DNA of 64,000 nucleotides from Streptomyces tendae (lineage in GTDB: Bacteria; Actinomycetota; Actinomycetes; Streptomycetales; Streptomycetaceae): positions 4,650,001 through 4,714,000 of the forward strand of contig NZ_CP043959.1 of assembly GCF_008632955.1 (NCBI RefSeq), in the 5' to 3' direction. Below the pieces are notes generated by a model, which saw only the letters and a list, made by a program, of their open reading frames with translations, had not been told where the DNA came from and did not search any database. Both the position numbers and the translations under genes were made by a program. Shown here one piece after another: positions 1-10,402 of the stretch (its first letter is position 1; each line of letters begins with the position of its first letter).

Positions 1-82
1 CGGGCCGGGGCCCGGCGGCGGCGTGGTGGACGGCGGGCCCGGGTGCCGGGCGGCGCGAGAAGCCGGGCGGCGCCGAAACCGC

Positions 83-589
83 TCAGCGCGTCGGCGTGGG
101 TTCCGTGTCCTCGTCGGCCGCGTGGGCGAGGAAGTCGTCGACCATCCGGTGGAAGAGCGTGGCGAGCCGGCGCAGGTCGTCGGGCGACCAGTGGGCCAGG
201 GCCGCCTGCATGCCCCGCACCCCGGTCTCGCGGATCCGCGCGACGGCCTGCCGGCCGGCGTCCGTGAGCTGGATGCGCTGGGCGCGGCGGTCGTCCGGGT
301 CGGGGACACGGACGACGTGGCCGGACTTCTCCAGGTGCTGCACCGTGCGCGTGACGTGCGAGGCCTCCACCCCCAGCCGGGCCGCCAGCTCCCCCGGCCG
401 CATCGGCTCGGCGTCGGCCATCTTCCGCAGCAGCGCCGCACCGGCCCGGTCCAGCGGAACCCCCGCCGCGGCCATCAGCCGTTCGTGCTGCCGGGCGCGC
501 GAACTCAGATAGGTGATGCGGTACAGCGCGCGCTCGATGTCGACCACCTCCGGGGAGGGGGAGCCGTCGGGAAGCGGGGGTGTGGCCAT
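83..589 (-). CDS. MarR-family transcriptional regulator
   Basis: A 168-residue protein of the usual MarR size. The winged helix-turn-helix lies at about residues 45-115. It has the motif RPGELAARLGVEASHVTRTV for the recognition helix region and a wing with the family signature DPDDRRAQRIQLTDAGR. Flanking helices would form the dimer interface. MarR proteins bind palindromes as dimers and usually repress a divergent or own promoter, with release by small phenolic or oxidising ligands. It is divergent from the DNA ligase at 737, and a short palindrome lies in the shared intergenic region, so autoregulation and control of that region are plausible. The ligand cannot be read from the sequence. 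Confidence 0.93.
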   Translation of the reverse strand: MATPPLPDGSPSPEVVDIERALYRITYLSSRARQHERLMAAAGVPLDRAGAALLRKMADAEPMRPGELAARLGVEASHVTRTVQHLEKSGHVVRVPDPDDRRAQRIQLTDAGRQAVARIRETGVRGMQAALAHWSPDDLRRLATLFHRMVDDFLAHAADEDTEPTPTR

Positions 590-617
590 GCCCGCACTTT
601 ACCATCTCATTGCGTAA

Positions 618-631
618 CTCAATCAATTGAG
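618..631. promoter_or_regulatory. Palindrome in MarR/ligase intergenic region, candidate MarR operator
   Basis: CTCAATCAATTGAG has arms CTCAA/TTGAG around TCAA. It lies 29 bases upstream of the marR start in an AT-rich patch (TTGCGTAACTCAATCAATTG) that stands out from the GC-rich surroundings. MarR operators are typically short palindromes of this type overlapping the regulator's own promoter. Assignment is by position and symmetry only. Confidence 0.45.
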
Positions 632-736
632 CACCACGGAACGGAACCTTCCGCTCAGCGCTTCGTCCGGCCTCCGTTCAGGCGAAACAGGCCAAGCGGA
701 CGCGTGCCGTCCGGCGGGTGCGTCCACATCTCACCC

Positions 737-1717
737 GTGACCCTGCCGCTGATCCCGCCCATGCTCGCCACGCCCGGCCGGCTGCCGCCCCCCGCGGCGG
801 ACGCACGCTGGGCGTACGAGACCAAGCAGGACGGCCAGCGGGCGGTGGTCTACCTCCCGGGGGACGGCAGTGTCGTCCTCCGCGCGCGGTCCGGCCAGGA
901 GATCACCGGCGCGTACCCCGAGCTGCGCCCGCTGGCCACCGCCCTCGGCTCCCGGCCGGCCGTGCTGGACGGCGAGGTGCTGGCCCTCGACGCGGACGGC
1001 CGGGCCAGCTTCCAGCTGCTGCAGTCCCGGATGGGCCTGGCACACTCCCCGGCCCGCGCGGCCCGGCGGGCGGAGACAGTGCCGGTGCACCTGATCCTGT
1101 TCGACGTGATGCACCTCGACGGCCGCCCGCTGGTCCGCGAGCCCTACGTCCGCCGGCGCGAGGCACTGGAGGACCTGGGACTCGGCGGTCCCGCCTGGTC
1201 CACCCCGGCCGCGCTCGTGGGCCACGGCCCGGAGGCACTGCGGGCCACGGTCGAACACGGCCTGGAGGGGCTGGTCTGCAAGCGGCTGGACTCCGTGTAC
1301 GAGCCGGGGGTCCGCTCCCGTGCCTGGATCAAGATCCGCAACATGCGCAGCGAGGATGTGCTGGTCGGAGGCTGGTTGCCGGGCAAGGGGCGGCTGACCG
1401 GACTGCCGGGCGCCGTCCTGGTCGGCCAGCGGGCGGCGGGCCGGCTGCGGTACGTCGGCGGTGTGGGCACCGGCTGGAGCGAGACCGAACGCACGGAACT
1501 GGCCGCCCTGTTGCGGGCCGCCGCGAGCGACGTCTGCCCCTTCGACCCGGTGCCGGCCGTCCAGGGCGCCCACTGGGTGGTGCCCCGGCTGGTCGGCGAG
1601 GTGCGCTACAGCACCCGCACCCGTGAGGGGATGCTGCGCCAGCCGTCCTGGCTGCGGCTGCGGCCGGACCTCGCGCCCGAGGAGGCCGCGGCCGACCTTC
1701 CCGACGACCTGGCGTGA
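737..1717 (+). CDS. ATP-dependent DNA ligase (LigC/LigD ligase-domain type)
   Basis: A 326-residue ATP-dependent DNA ligase without accessory polymerase or nuclease domains. The nucleotidyltransferase motifs appear in order: motif I KQDGQR with the adenylated lysine at K30, motif III LDGEVLALD, motif IV EGLVCKR and motif V AWIKIRN. A C-terminal OB-fold follows (EDVLVGGWLPGKGRL ... GEVRYSTRT). The GTG at 737 is chosen because the product then begins just before the conserved PPMLATP segment; the upstream open frame has no family similarity. Such stand-alone ligases act in repair or non-homologous end joining beside the NAD-dependent replicative LigA. It is divergent from marR. No Ku or primase gene is nearby. 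Confidence 0.9.
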   Translation: MTLPLIPPMLATPGRLPPPAADARWAYETKQDGQRAVVYLPGDGSVVLRARSGQEITGAYPELRPLATALGSRPAVLDGEVLALDADGRASFQLLQSRMGLAHSPARAARRAETVPVHLILFDVMHLDGRPLVREPYVRRREALEDLGLGGPAWSTPAALVGHGPEALRATVEHGLEGLVCKRLDSVYEPGVRSRAWIKIRNMRSEDVLVGGWLPGKGRLTGLPGAVLVGQRAAGRLRYVGGVGTGWSETERTELAALLRAAASDVCPFDPVPAVQGAHWVVPRLVGEVRYSTRTREGMLRQPSWLRLRPDLAPEEAAADLPDDLA

Positions 1718-1859
1718 TCCGGCGCGGCGCCCGCCGCCGCCCGCCCGGCCCCCGCCGACCCGACACCGCCCTCTTGGCATGGGCACGCCTGACCGGGATG
1801 CTGTGAACTCCCCAGCCCCCCACGCCCGTTGGGCTGCGCCTGTCCACGAGGAGGACGCA

Positions 1860-2636
1860 GTGTCGCCGAGCACGCCCCGTACGCACGTCAGGAGATGGCT
1901 GACCGGTCTGGCCGGCGCCGCCGCCCTCGTCGTCGCCTTCCCCGCCACGGCCTTCGCCGCTCCCCCGCCCGCGCTCCCCGCGAACGTCGACACCCTGGAG
2001 AGCACCTACCAGCCCGCCTACGACTACGACACCGACGGCTGCTACCCCTCCCCCGCGATCGGCCCGGACGGCTCGCTCAACGCCGGACTGAAGCCGACCG
2101 GCGCCCTGAACGGCAACTGCCGTGACGCCTCCGACCTGGACAACACCAACGGCTACGCGCGCGCCACCTGCAACAACGGCTGGTGCGCCGTCGTCTACGC
2201 GCTCTACTTCGAGAAGGACCAGGCCCTGCCCGGCGTCAGCCTGGGCGGCCACCGCCACGACTGGGAACACGTGGTGGTGTGGGTGCAGAACGACACCGTG
2301 CAGTACGTCGCCACGTCCAACCACGGCTCGTTCACGATCCACCCCCGCTCCTCGGTCCGCTTCGAGGGCACCCACCCGAAGGTCGTCTACCACAAGGACG
2401 GCATCAGCACCCACTGCTTCCGGCCGGCGGGCGCGGGCGACGAACCGCCCGAGAACCACAAGGGCACCTGGCAGTACCCGGCCCTGGTCGGCTGGAACGG
2501 CTACCCGCCGGGGCTGCGCGACAAGCTCGTCGCCCACGACTTCGGCAGCGCCCACTTCGGCCTGAAGGACGGCAGCTTCGCCTCCCACCTCGCCGCCGCC
2601 AAGCCCTCGGGCATCCCCTTCGACCCGAACGGATGA
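1860..2636 (+). CDS. Secreted NPP1-family (necrosis-inducing-like) protein
   Basis: 258 residues. The N-terminus is a Sec signal peptide: RR at residues 11-12, a hydrophobic core of about 18 residues and an A-F-A-A cleavage region near residue 33. The mature part carries the NPP1/NLP heptapeptide region GGHRHDWEHVVVWV (H131, D134, E136), which in family members coordinates the divalent metal needed for membrane attack, plus paired cysteines (DGC, GNC, TCNNGWC). GAGGAGGA lies at normal spacing before the GTG at 1860. NLPs are cytolytic toward dicot plant membranes in pathogens; saprophytic Streptomyces carry homologues of unknown use. Activity is not shown by sequence alone. It is monocistronic by spacing. 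Confidence 0.9.
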   Translation: MSPSTPRTHVRRWLTGLAGAAALVVAFPATAFAAPPPALPANVDTLESTYQPAYDYDTDGCYPSPAIGPDGSLNAGLKPTGALNGNCRDASDLDNTNGYARATCNNGWCAVVYALYFEKDQALPGVSLGGHRHDWEHVVVWVQNDTVQYVATSNHGSFTIHPRSSVRFEGTHPKVVYHKDGISTHCFRPAGAGDEPPENHKGTWQYPALVGWNGYPPGLRDKLVAHDFGSAHFGLKDGSFASHLAAAKPSGIPFDPNG

Positions 2637-2717
2637 CAACCTGAGGCGAGTTGACGTCCGGGGACGCGGCATCGTGTCCCCGGCACCGGGGAGGTCACGG
2701 GGGTCTATCGTGACGCC

Positions 2718-3653
2718 ATGGCCGTCCCGGAACTGATCCGTATCGTCTCCCGCGACTCGCCCATGGCACTCGCCCAGGTGGAGCGCGTCCGCGCGGAGCT
2801 GACCGCAGCCCACCCCGGGGTGCGCACCGAGGTGGTCCCGGTGCGCACCACCGGGGACAAGTGGCTCGGTGACCTGTCGCTGGTGGAGGGCAAGGGCGCG
2901 TTCACCAAGGAGGTGGACGCCGCCCTGCTGGCCGGGGAGGCGGACCTCGCGGTGCACTGCGTCAAGGACGTGCCCGCCGACCGCCCCCTCCCGGCGGGCA
3001 CGGTGTTCGCGGCGTTCCTGGAGCGGGACGACGTCCGTGACGCGCTGGTCCACCTCGACGGTCTCACCCTGGACGAGCTGCCGCCCGGCACCCGGGTCGG
3101 CACCTCCTCGGTGCGCCGGGTCGCCCAACTGGCCGCGACCCACCCGCACCTGCGGTGCGTGCCGCTGCGCGGGAACGCCAACCGGCGGCTCGCCAAACTC
3201 GCGGACGGCGAGGTGGACGCCCTGCTGCTGGCGGTCGCCGGACTGGAGCGGATCGGCCGCCGTGACGTGGTCAGCGAGGTGCTGTCCGCCGACGTCATGC
3301 TGCCGCCGGTCGGCGCGGGCGTCCTCGCCCTGCAGTGCCGGGAGGGCGACACGGGCCTGATCGACGCGGTCGGCGTCCTCAACCATCCGGACACCCACCG
3401 GGAGACCACCGCCGAACGCATGCTCCTGCACGTGCTCCAGGGGCACTGCAACAGCCCGATCGCGGGGCTCGCCCGCGTGGACCGGGGCGGCGAGCTGTCC
3501 TTGCGGGCCTGTGTCTTCACGCCGGACGGCAAGACCCGGCTGAACGCGCACGAGTGGGCGGGGCGGCTCGACCCGGCGACGCTCGGCACGTCGGTCGCCG
3601 TGGCGCTGCTGCGTCAGGGCGCCCGCGACGTCATCGACGGCATTCCGCACTGA
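2718..3653 (+). CDS. hemC: Hydroxymethylbilane synthase (porphobilinogen deaminase)
   Basis: 311 residues, full length for HemC. The enzyme joins four porphobilinogen units to 1-hydroxymethylbilane in tetrapyrrole synthesis. Visible signatures are IVSRDSPMALAQ at the start, the KDVPA loop, GTSSVRR, RGNANRRLAKL, DALLLAVAGLERIG and the cofactor-attachment segment LQGHCNSPIAG with C244 for the dipyrromethane. No other heme gene is in the window, so this is probably a second copy outside the main hem cluster. A perfect GC hairpin follows the stop. A special role for this paralogue cannot be told from sequence. Confidence 0.95.
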   Translation: MAVPELIRIVSRDSPMALAQVERVRAELTAAHPGVRTEVVPVRTTGDKWLGDLSLVEGKGAFTKEVDAALLAGEADLAVHCVKDVPADRPLPAGTVFAAFLERDDVRDALVHLDGLTLDELPPGTRVGTSSVRRVAQLAATHPHLRCVPLRGNANRRLAKLADGEVDALLLAVAGLERIGRRDVVSEVLSADVMLPPVGAGVLALQCREGDTGLIDAVGVLNHPDTHRETTAERMLLHVLQGHCNSPIAGLARVDRGGELSLRACVFTPDGKTRLNAHEWAGRLDPATLGTSVAVALLRQGARDVIDGIPH

Positions 3654-3671
3654 CCGCAGAAAGTGGGGCGG

Positions 3672-3695
3672 GGCGGGCGGCGCCCGCCGCCCGCC
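3672..3695. terminator. GC hairpin between convergent hemC and the gene at 3700
   Basis: GGCGGGCGGCG and CGCCGCCCGCC form a perfect 11-bp stem with a two-base loop, placed between the two convergent stop codons. There is no T-run, which is usual for Streptomyces terminators, and the symmetry would serve both strands. Confidence 0.6.
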
Positions 3696-3699
3696 GTGG

Positions 3700-4221
3700 T
3701 CAGGCGGTGCCCTCCTCCGCCTGCTCCTGCAGGAAGAGGCTCACCTGCTGGGCGAGGGTCTCCCGGGCCGCACCGGCCGGCGTGCCCGGGGCGGGCTCGT
3801 GCACCCCGACGCCGCCCGTCCACAGCCGGCGTCCGGCCCACTCCTCGTCGGCGCGCAGTTGCACCTGGACGTCCACCTGCGCCAGGGACCGCTCGGGGCC
3901 GGCCGCGTAGAGCACGGCGGTGGCGCGGCGCAGCGGATAGACGTCGAATCCCTCGATGAATTGCGAGTTGCGCCAGTCGATGAATGCGCTCTCGCCGTCG
4001 GGGCCGGTGCGCACGTCGATCTGACCGTCCTCGAGATGAATGCACACGGGTCGGTCACCCCGGTTCTCCACGGTCACCCGGACCCGGAAGTACGACAGCC
4101 CTTCGGCGGCCTCGTCCCGCCCGCGCGGCGGTTCGCCCGCTTCCAGACGATGGACGCGGACCCGCAGACCGGCATGCTCGTCGTACTCCTGCCAGTCCCC
4201 GACCACGTTCGGCTCGTACAC
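3700..4221 (-). CDS. Conserved-type hypothetical protein, DUF4352-like beta-sandwich possible
   Basis: 173 residues, no signal peptide or membrane segment. The middle (about residues 40-130) alternates hydrophobic residues in beta-strand fashion (YFRVRVTVENRGDRPVCIHLEDG ... QVDVQVQLRADEEWAG). This resembles the protein-binding Ig-like folds that respond to 'extracellular' or carrier contexts, but the lack of an export signal suggests a cytosolic location. It is convergent with hemC and divergent from the sigma factor at 4720. No enzyme motif was recognised; function unknown. Confidence 0.75.
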   Translation of the reverse strand: MYEPNVVGDWQEYDEHAGLRVRVHRLEAGEPPRGRDEAAEGLSYFRVRVTVENRGDRPVCIHLEDGQIDVRTGPDGESAFIDWRNSQFIEGFDVYPLRRATAVLYAAGPERSLAQVDVQVQLRADEEWAGRRLWTGGVGVHEPAPGTPAGAARETLAQQVSLFLQEQAEEGTA

Positions 4222-4719
4222 AGTGCACCTCTCGACTTCTGTCCGCTGCTTCCTATCTGTGGGCTCAGCGCACTGTCAAATGAGCGGAATGCGCTGTGGT
4301 CAGGTAGTTCGCCCCATCTGATCGGTGATCAAGCGCTGCGCAGGAGGAATCCCCCGACCGGCCCATCGGTGCCGCGGGACGGCGTGCCGTACATCACGTC
4401 CGCCGTGGTGATCAGCGGCGCGCCGCCGGTACGCCGGGCCGTGCCCGTCGCGGTGCGGTCGCCCGCGAGGCGCCGCCCCGGGCGCAATTCACCCCTTGAA
4501 TTCTCTCGATTCCACAGCGTGCGCATTCCCGAAAATATCCTCCGCCGCTTTCCGGGATTCGTTTTGGATCGGCGGTGGGGAGGGAAAGGAATTCTCAGTG
4601 CTTCGGACAGGAGGCACGTCCGTGGGAACCGGTCGGCCGGCCCCGGACCTGCCAGGTCCGAGAAGGCCGCTTCCCACGGGTACTGTCCATCCGGCACCCC
4701 GCTCAGGGAGGTGCGCGTG
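4222..4719. other. 498-base divergent intergenic region upstream of the sigma factor gene
   Basis: No convincing gene. It holds a TGATC-GGT-GATCA inverted repeat (4319-4331) and an unusually AT-rich patch (about 4488-4570, with TTGAATTCTCTCGATTCC and AAAATATCC), which is the likeliest promoter zone for the sigma gene. A GGGTAC at 4678 lacks a matching upstream GNNT box at the right spacing. Confidence 0.5.
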
Positions 4720-5511
4720 ATGCGTACCGTCAGTCCCAGGAAGCCCCACTCCCACGACGACGCGCCCGAGACGACCCGGGACTTCGTGCGTCTGGCCGGT
4801 CTGCCCGACGGGCCGGAGCGACGGAGGCTGCGCGACGAGCTGGTCACGGCCTGGCTCCCCATGGCCGAGCGGATCGCCGTGCGGTTCCGGGGCCGAGGAG
4901 AGGCTCTGGAGGATCTGTACCAGGTGGCGGCCCTCGGTCTGGTGAAGGCCGTCGACCACTACGACCCGGCGCGCGGGAACGCCTTCGAGGCATACGCGGT
5001 GCCGACCGTCACGGGGGAGATCAAGCGCCACTTCCGCGACCACATGTGGACGCTGCACGTGCCGCGCAGGGTGCAGGACCTGCGCAACCGGGTGCGCGGT
5101 GCGGCGAAGGAGCTGGCGCAGACGACGCCGGGCCGGGCGCCCACGGTCGCCGAGATCGCCGCGCACGCCCGGCTGACGGAGGACGAGGTGCGCACGGGTA
5201 TGGAGGCGCTGGAGTGTTTCTCCGCCCTCTCTCTGGAGGCGGAGATGCCGGGCACCGACGGGTACGCCCTCGGCGACTCGATCGGCGGCCCGGACCCGGC
5301 GTACGACGCCGTCGTGGACCGGGTGGCGGTACGGCCCTGTTTGGAGGCGCTGCCCGAGCGCGAACGGCTCATCCTCTACCTGCGCTTCTTCAGGGGGATG
5401 ACGCAGAGCGGGATCGCCGACCAGCTCGGCATCTCCCAGATGCACGTCTCCCGCCTCCTGAGCAGCTGCTTCGCCCACGTCCGCGAAGAACTCTCCACCG
5501 ACCCGAACTGA
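4720..5511 (+). CDS. sigG: SigB/SigF-family RNA polymerase sigma factor (sigG-like)
   Basis: 263 residues with regions sigma2, sigma3 and sigma4 of the SigB/F subfamily. Region 2 reads LEDLYQVAALGLVKAVD then VPTVTGEIKRHFRDHMW and VPRRVQDLRN; region 4 reads LPERERLILYLRFF and GISQMHVSRLL (helix-turn-helix). The ATG at 4720 has GGGAGG 8-9 bases upstream; an in-frame GTG at 4711 is possible. Such factors are held by RsbW-type anti-sigma kinases and freed by STAS antagonists, and several candidates for both lie in this window. The name sigG rests on recalled gene order in S. coelicolor (ligase, NPP1, hemC, small gene, sigG), so the subfamily is sure but the symbol is less so. It is convergent with the ANTAR gene. 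Confidence 0.9.
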   Translation: MRTVSPRKPHSHDDAPETTRDFVRLAGLPDGPERRRLRDELVTAWLPMAERIAVRFRGRGEALEDLYQVAALGLVKAVDHYDPARGNAFEAYAVPTVTGEIKRHFRDHMWTLHVPRRVQDLRNRVRGAAKELAQTTPGRAPTVAEIAAHARLTEDEVRTGMEALECFSALSLEAEMPGTDGYALGDSIGGPDPAYDAVVDRVAVRPCLEALPERERLILYLRFFRGMTQSGIADQLGISQMHVSRLLSSCFAHVREELSTDPN

Positions 5512-5598
5512 CCCGCCCCGGGAACTCCGGCCAGGACGGGCCCCGGTCCGCCCCACCCGGCGAACCGGGAGGCGCCCCATCGGGGGGGCCGGGGGCGG

Positions 5599-5925
5599 TC
5601 AGGGGTCCGGTGGGGTGTCCGGGAGACGGGTGGGGCCCAGACGGTCCAGGACCTCCTCGAGCACCGTGCGGACCTCCGCCGGCAACACTCCGGTCCGCCC
5701 CCAGACGAGGATCATGTCGGCGATGCAGCGCAGCTTGATGTTGGTCCGCTGGGACACCTCCTTCAGCACGGTCCAGCCCTGGTCGGGCGAGACCCGCCCG
5801 AGCGCGACGATCATTCCGATGGCCTGGTCCACCACCGCGTGCGAGACGACCGCGTCCTTCAGCTGCTGGACTTCTTCCTCCAGCTGGAGGATCCGGTCCG
5901 CGCCCCCGTCCGTGGGCATGGTCAC
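5599..5925 (-). CDS. Small ANTAR-domain protein
   Basis: 108 residues. A short coiled-coil lead (ILQLEEEVQQLKDAV) is followed by an ANTAR helix bundle at about residues 30-85, with the family pattern VDQAIGMIVALGRVSPDQGW and IKLRCIADMIL. ANTAR domains bind tandem hairpins in RNA and prevent termination, and usually sit behind a sensor or receiver domain. This protein has only the ANTAR part, so any signal must come from a partner. The next gene downstream of it on the minus strand is absent; its neighbour is the convergent sigma factor. Divergent from the VOC gene; the shared region has CTTAGTG/CTTAGGTG direct repeats near 5961. Confidence 0.88.
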   Translation of the reverse strand: MTMPTDGGADRILQLEEEVQQLKDAVVSHAVVDQAIGMIVALGRVSPDQGWTVLKEVSQRTNIKLRCIADMILVWGRTGVLPAEVRTVLEEVLDRLGPTRLPDTPPDP

Positions 5926-6169
5926 CTCCGGTTCCGGTGTGCCGCTCTCGTGGCGCCTTCGCTTAGTGCTTAGGTGCCTTCACCCAGTGTCCGATCCCTC
6001 CATGGTCGCCACTCGGACCGCCCCGTGCCACCGGGGTGGCCCGCGGGTGGCCGGGGTCACCGTTTCGGTGCCGCCGCCGGGGTACTCGGCAGGCGCCCGG
6101 GCCGGTGTCCCGTCGACACTGGTGCCATCCGGGTGGCTGCCGGGCCGACGAGATCAGGACGCGACTGCT

Positions 6170-6973
6170 ATGAACCACGACATGCCCTCCCCCGCCGGCA
6201 CGACGGACGTCGTCTCGACGGACGCCGTCTACGGCGCCCCCTGCTGGGTGAGTCTGACCAGCCGCGACCTGCAGAGCACCGAGGACTTCTACAGCGCCGT
6301 GCTCGGCTGGGAGTGGCGCCCCATGCGGCTGGGCGACCAGTTCCGCGTCGCGCTGGCGAACGGCCGGCCGGTGGCGGGGATCGCCGCCGTCGCCGGCATG
6401 TGGCAGATGGCGGTGGCCTGGACGCCGTACTTCGCGGTGCGCAGCGCCGACGAGGCCGCCGGGCGGGTGCAGGAGCGCGGCGGGACCGCGGCCGTGGGCC
6501 CCATCTCGCTGCCGCCGGGCCGTGCCGCGCTGCTCGCCGACCGGGACGGGGCGACGTTCGGGGTGTGGGAGGGCGCGCTGTTCAGCGACTGGCCCACCTG
6601 GCGCCGGGCACAGCTGGCGTTCATCCGGCTGCACACCCGGGACGCCTTCGACGCGGCGATCTTCTACGGCGAGGTCTTCGACTGGGCGTCCGGCGGCCCG
6701 GGCGGCTGCGAGGTGCACTACGAGGGCGAGGAAGTGGTGCTGCGCAGCCAGGGCGACGTGGTGGCGCGCATCGAGTCGGGGGCGCTGGGGTCGGCCCCCG
6801 ATCCGCGGATCCGGCCGCACTGGCAGGTCCACTTCACCGTGACGGACGTCGCCGCCTGCGCCCGCGCCGCCGAGGAGCGGGGCGGCGCGGTGCTCGCCCT
6901 GGGCCCCGAGGAGGCGGTGCTGAGCGACAACGACGGTGCCCGGTTCACGGTCACCTCGCGCCGCGAGCACTGA
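6170..6973 (+). CDS. VOC-family (glyoxalase-like) protein with two domains
   Basis: 267 residues. Two vicinal-oxygen-chelate modules are visible: residues about 20-135 (VSLTSRDLQSTEDFYSAVLGWEW ... LLADRDGATFGVWE) and 145-265 (FIRLHTRDAFDAAIFYGEVFDW ... LSDNDGARFTV). VOC proteins bind a metal or a small ligand and act as dioxygenases, isomerases, or resistance proteins. The usual metal ligands are not complete in either half (the first has no early His), so a ligand-binding or antisigma-partner type role is as likely as catalysis. Start ATG 6170 follows a weak AGGAC site. It is flanked by ANTAR and glgX. Confidence 0.88.
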   Translation: MNHDMPSPAGTTDVVSTDAVYGAPCWVSLTSRDLQSTEDFYSAVLGWEWRPMRLGDQFRVALANGRPVAGIAAVAGMWQMAVAWTPYFAVRSADEAAGRVQERGGTAAVGPISLPPGRAALLADRDGATFGVWEGALFSDWPTWRRAQLAFIRLHTRDAFDAAIFYGEVFDWASGGPGGCEVHYEGEEVVLRSQGDVVARIESGALGSAPDPRIRPHWQVHFTVTDVAACARAAEERGGAVLALGPEEAVLSDNDGARFTVTSRREH

Positions 6974-7012
6974 CGCCTCCCCGGGGCCCGCGGCTCACCG
7001 CGCGCCCGCCGC

Positions 7013-9153
<2,141 letters not shown>

Positions 9154-9157
<4 letters not shown>

Positions 9158-9666
9158 CGGACCTCCTCCAGGAGGCCGCCCGGCGTTCGCACCCGTGCGG
9201 TGACCGTGGTGACGCTCACCTCGCGGGGCAGATCGAGGCCCTCACTCTCGCGCGGGTCGGGCGCGGTGGGGACGAGGGGCACGCGTTCGCCGGCGCGGGC
9301 CCGCTGGGAGAACCAGATGACCTTGCTGCCGGTCTCGGTGGCGCAGCAGCCCCAGCCGTCGCTGCTGGCCGCGAGGTGTTCCAGGCAGCCGCGCAGCTCC
9401 TGGTCGGGACGCAGGGCCCGGTCGTTGTCGCCGATGGCCGTGATGAGGTGCTGGCCGTTCCACCACATCTCGATGGACGTGTTCTTGTCGGTGGCGTGCT
9501 CGTCGATGGCGTGGAGCAGCATCACGGCACCGCCGCAGACGGGCTCCACCAGGTTCTCCAGGTCCCAGAACCGGAGGTGGGCGGCCAGTATCCGGCTGAC
9601 CTGTCCCACCCTCTCGGGGCTGACTTCCACATCGAGGTGGTAGTAGCAGGGCACTGCGGTCTTCAT
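9154..9666 (-). CDS. HATPase-fold (anti-sigma/RsbW-like) ATP-binding protein coupled to glgX
   Basis: 170 residues from the ATG at 9666, which has GAGGAG 9 bases upstream; a longer start at 9729 is less likely. Residues 25-100 resemble the Streptomyces HATPase regulators: helix FWDLENLVEPVCGGAVMLLHAIDEHATD in the N-box position, then a TAIGDND segment in the G1 position. The canonical Asn of the N-box is replaced (LLHAIDEH), so ATP binding may be altered. Such proteins act as anti-sigma kinases or bind antagonists. Overlap with glgX (ATGA type) suggests joint control of glycogen debranching and signalling. The fold assignment is moderate. Confidence 0.75.
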
Positions 9667-10027
9667 CGTCGTGGGCTCCTCACCGCGAAGCTCGCGCTCC
9701 TCCCGTCCGGCGGACGGGACCCCGAACACGGAACGTGAGCGGGTATCGCTTCTGAGTCACCTTCAGACTGAGGGGGTTGGTCCATTCGTGCAACACGAGC
9801 GCACGGGTGAGTCACGTGGGGCGACATCTGAGCGGGCGACGGGCCGCCGACCAGGCACGGAGCCTCCGGCACGGTGGTTGAAAGTCCAACAAGACGTTGG
9901 GTCACCGTCCGTGCACCATGTGTGAAGACCTCGATCGCCGTTACGGGACCGTGCAGCGGTGCGCACGGCTCCGCCCGACCGTCGGGACAACGCGCACCCA
10001 TCGAGCCCCGGGAAAGGTGAACGGCGC
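9667..10027. other. 361-base divergent intergenic region
   Basis: Divergent promoters for the glgX unit and the plus-strand DUF5133/glgE unit should lie here. It contains GTTG-AAAGTC-CAAC and CAAC-AAGA-CGTTG overlapping inverted repeats at about 9879-9900. No credible coding sequence was seen. Confidence 0.5.
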
Positions 10028-10329
10028 ATGCTGCTACCCGCAAAAGCCGAAGTTGCCCGGCAGTTGCGTCGCTACCGGGCCTGGGAACGCGTGATGCTGG
10101 CCGCCCCACCGACCACACGGTGCGGGCGACCTTCGAGGACTCCGGCTACACCCTGTGCGTGCTGATGGGCAAGCGCTGCGCGCGGGAGGCGGCCGACGCC
10201 GCGGAACGGTACCTGCGCACCACTGCCGTCACCTATCTGCAGGAACTGAACGACAGGCCCCGTCCGGCCGCCACGGTCCGGCGCGGTCCGCCGGCCGTCG
10301 AGCGGCGCTCCCCGGCGGGAAGGCAATGA
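10028..10329 (+). pseudogene. DUF5133-family small protein, frame broken as sequenced
   Basis: The N-terminal half (MLLPAKAEVARQLRRYRAWE) reads from ATG 10028, which has GGGAAAGGTGA upstream. The C-terminal half (VRATFEDSGYTLCVLMGKRC) reads one frame over and ends at 10329. Adding one C to the CCCC run at 10104-10107 restores a single 100-residue frame (LAAPTDHTVRATF). The family is a short Streptomyces protein with the YTLCV(L/S) core; its function is unknown. A second member is at 39663 beside the sigM-like gene. The gene is probably intact in the organism. It lies 73 bases before glgE. Confidence 0.75.
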
Positions 10330-10402
10330 CCTTCCCGCCTCCCAGTGGTCCCACGCCCGGGCGCCGGCCCGGGTATCGCGAGCGGCGGAGGTGCACAGGC
10401 AC

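Noticed and set aside
1..82. Possible gene end at the left edge of the window
   Set aside because: Too short and too GC-rich to judge; nothing recognisable.
4678..4683. GGGTAC as a SigB-type -10 box for the sigma gene at 4720
   Set aside because: No GNNT box at 14-16 bases upstream (the positions read GAGA, CGAG and CCGA).
3799..4719. Upstream extension of the sigma factor frame
   Set aside because: No sigma-family similarity before 4720 and it crosses the minus-strand gene at 3700-4221.
10371..10376. GGGTAT as a SigB-type -10 box for glgE
   Set aside because: No GNNT at the right spacing; GTGGT nearby is out of register.
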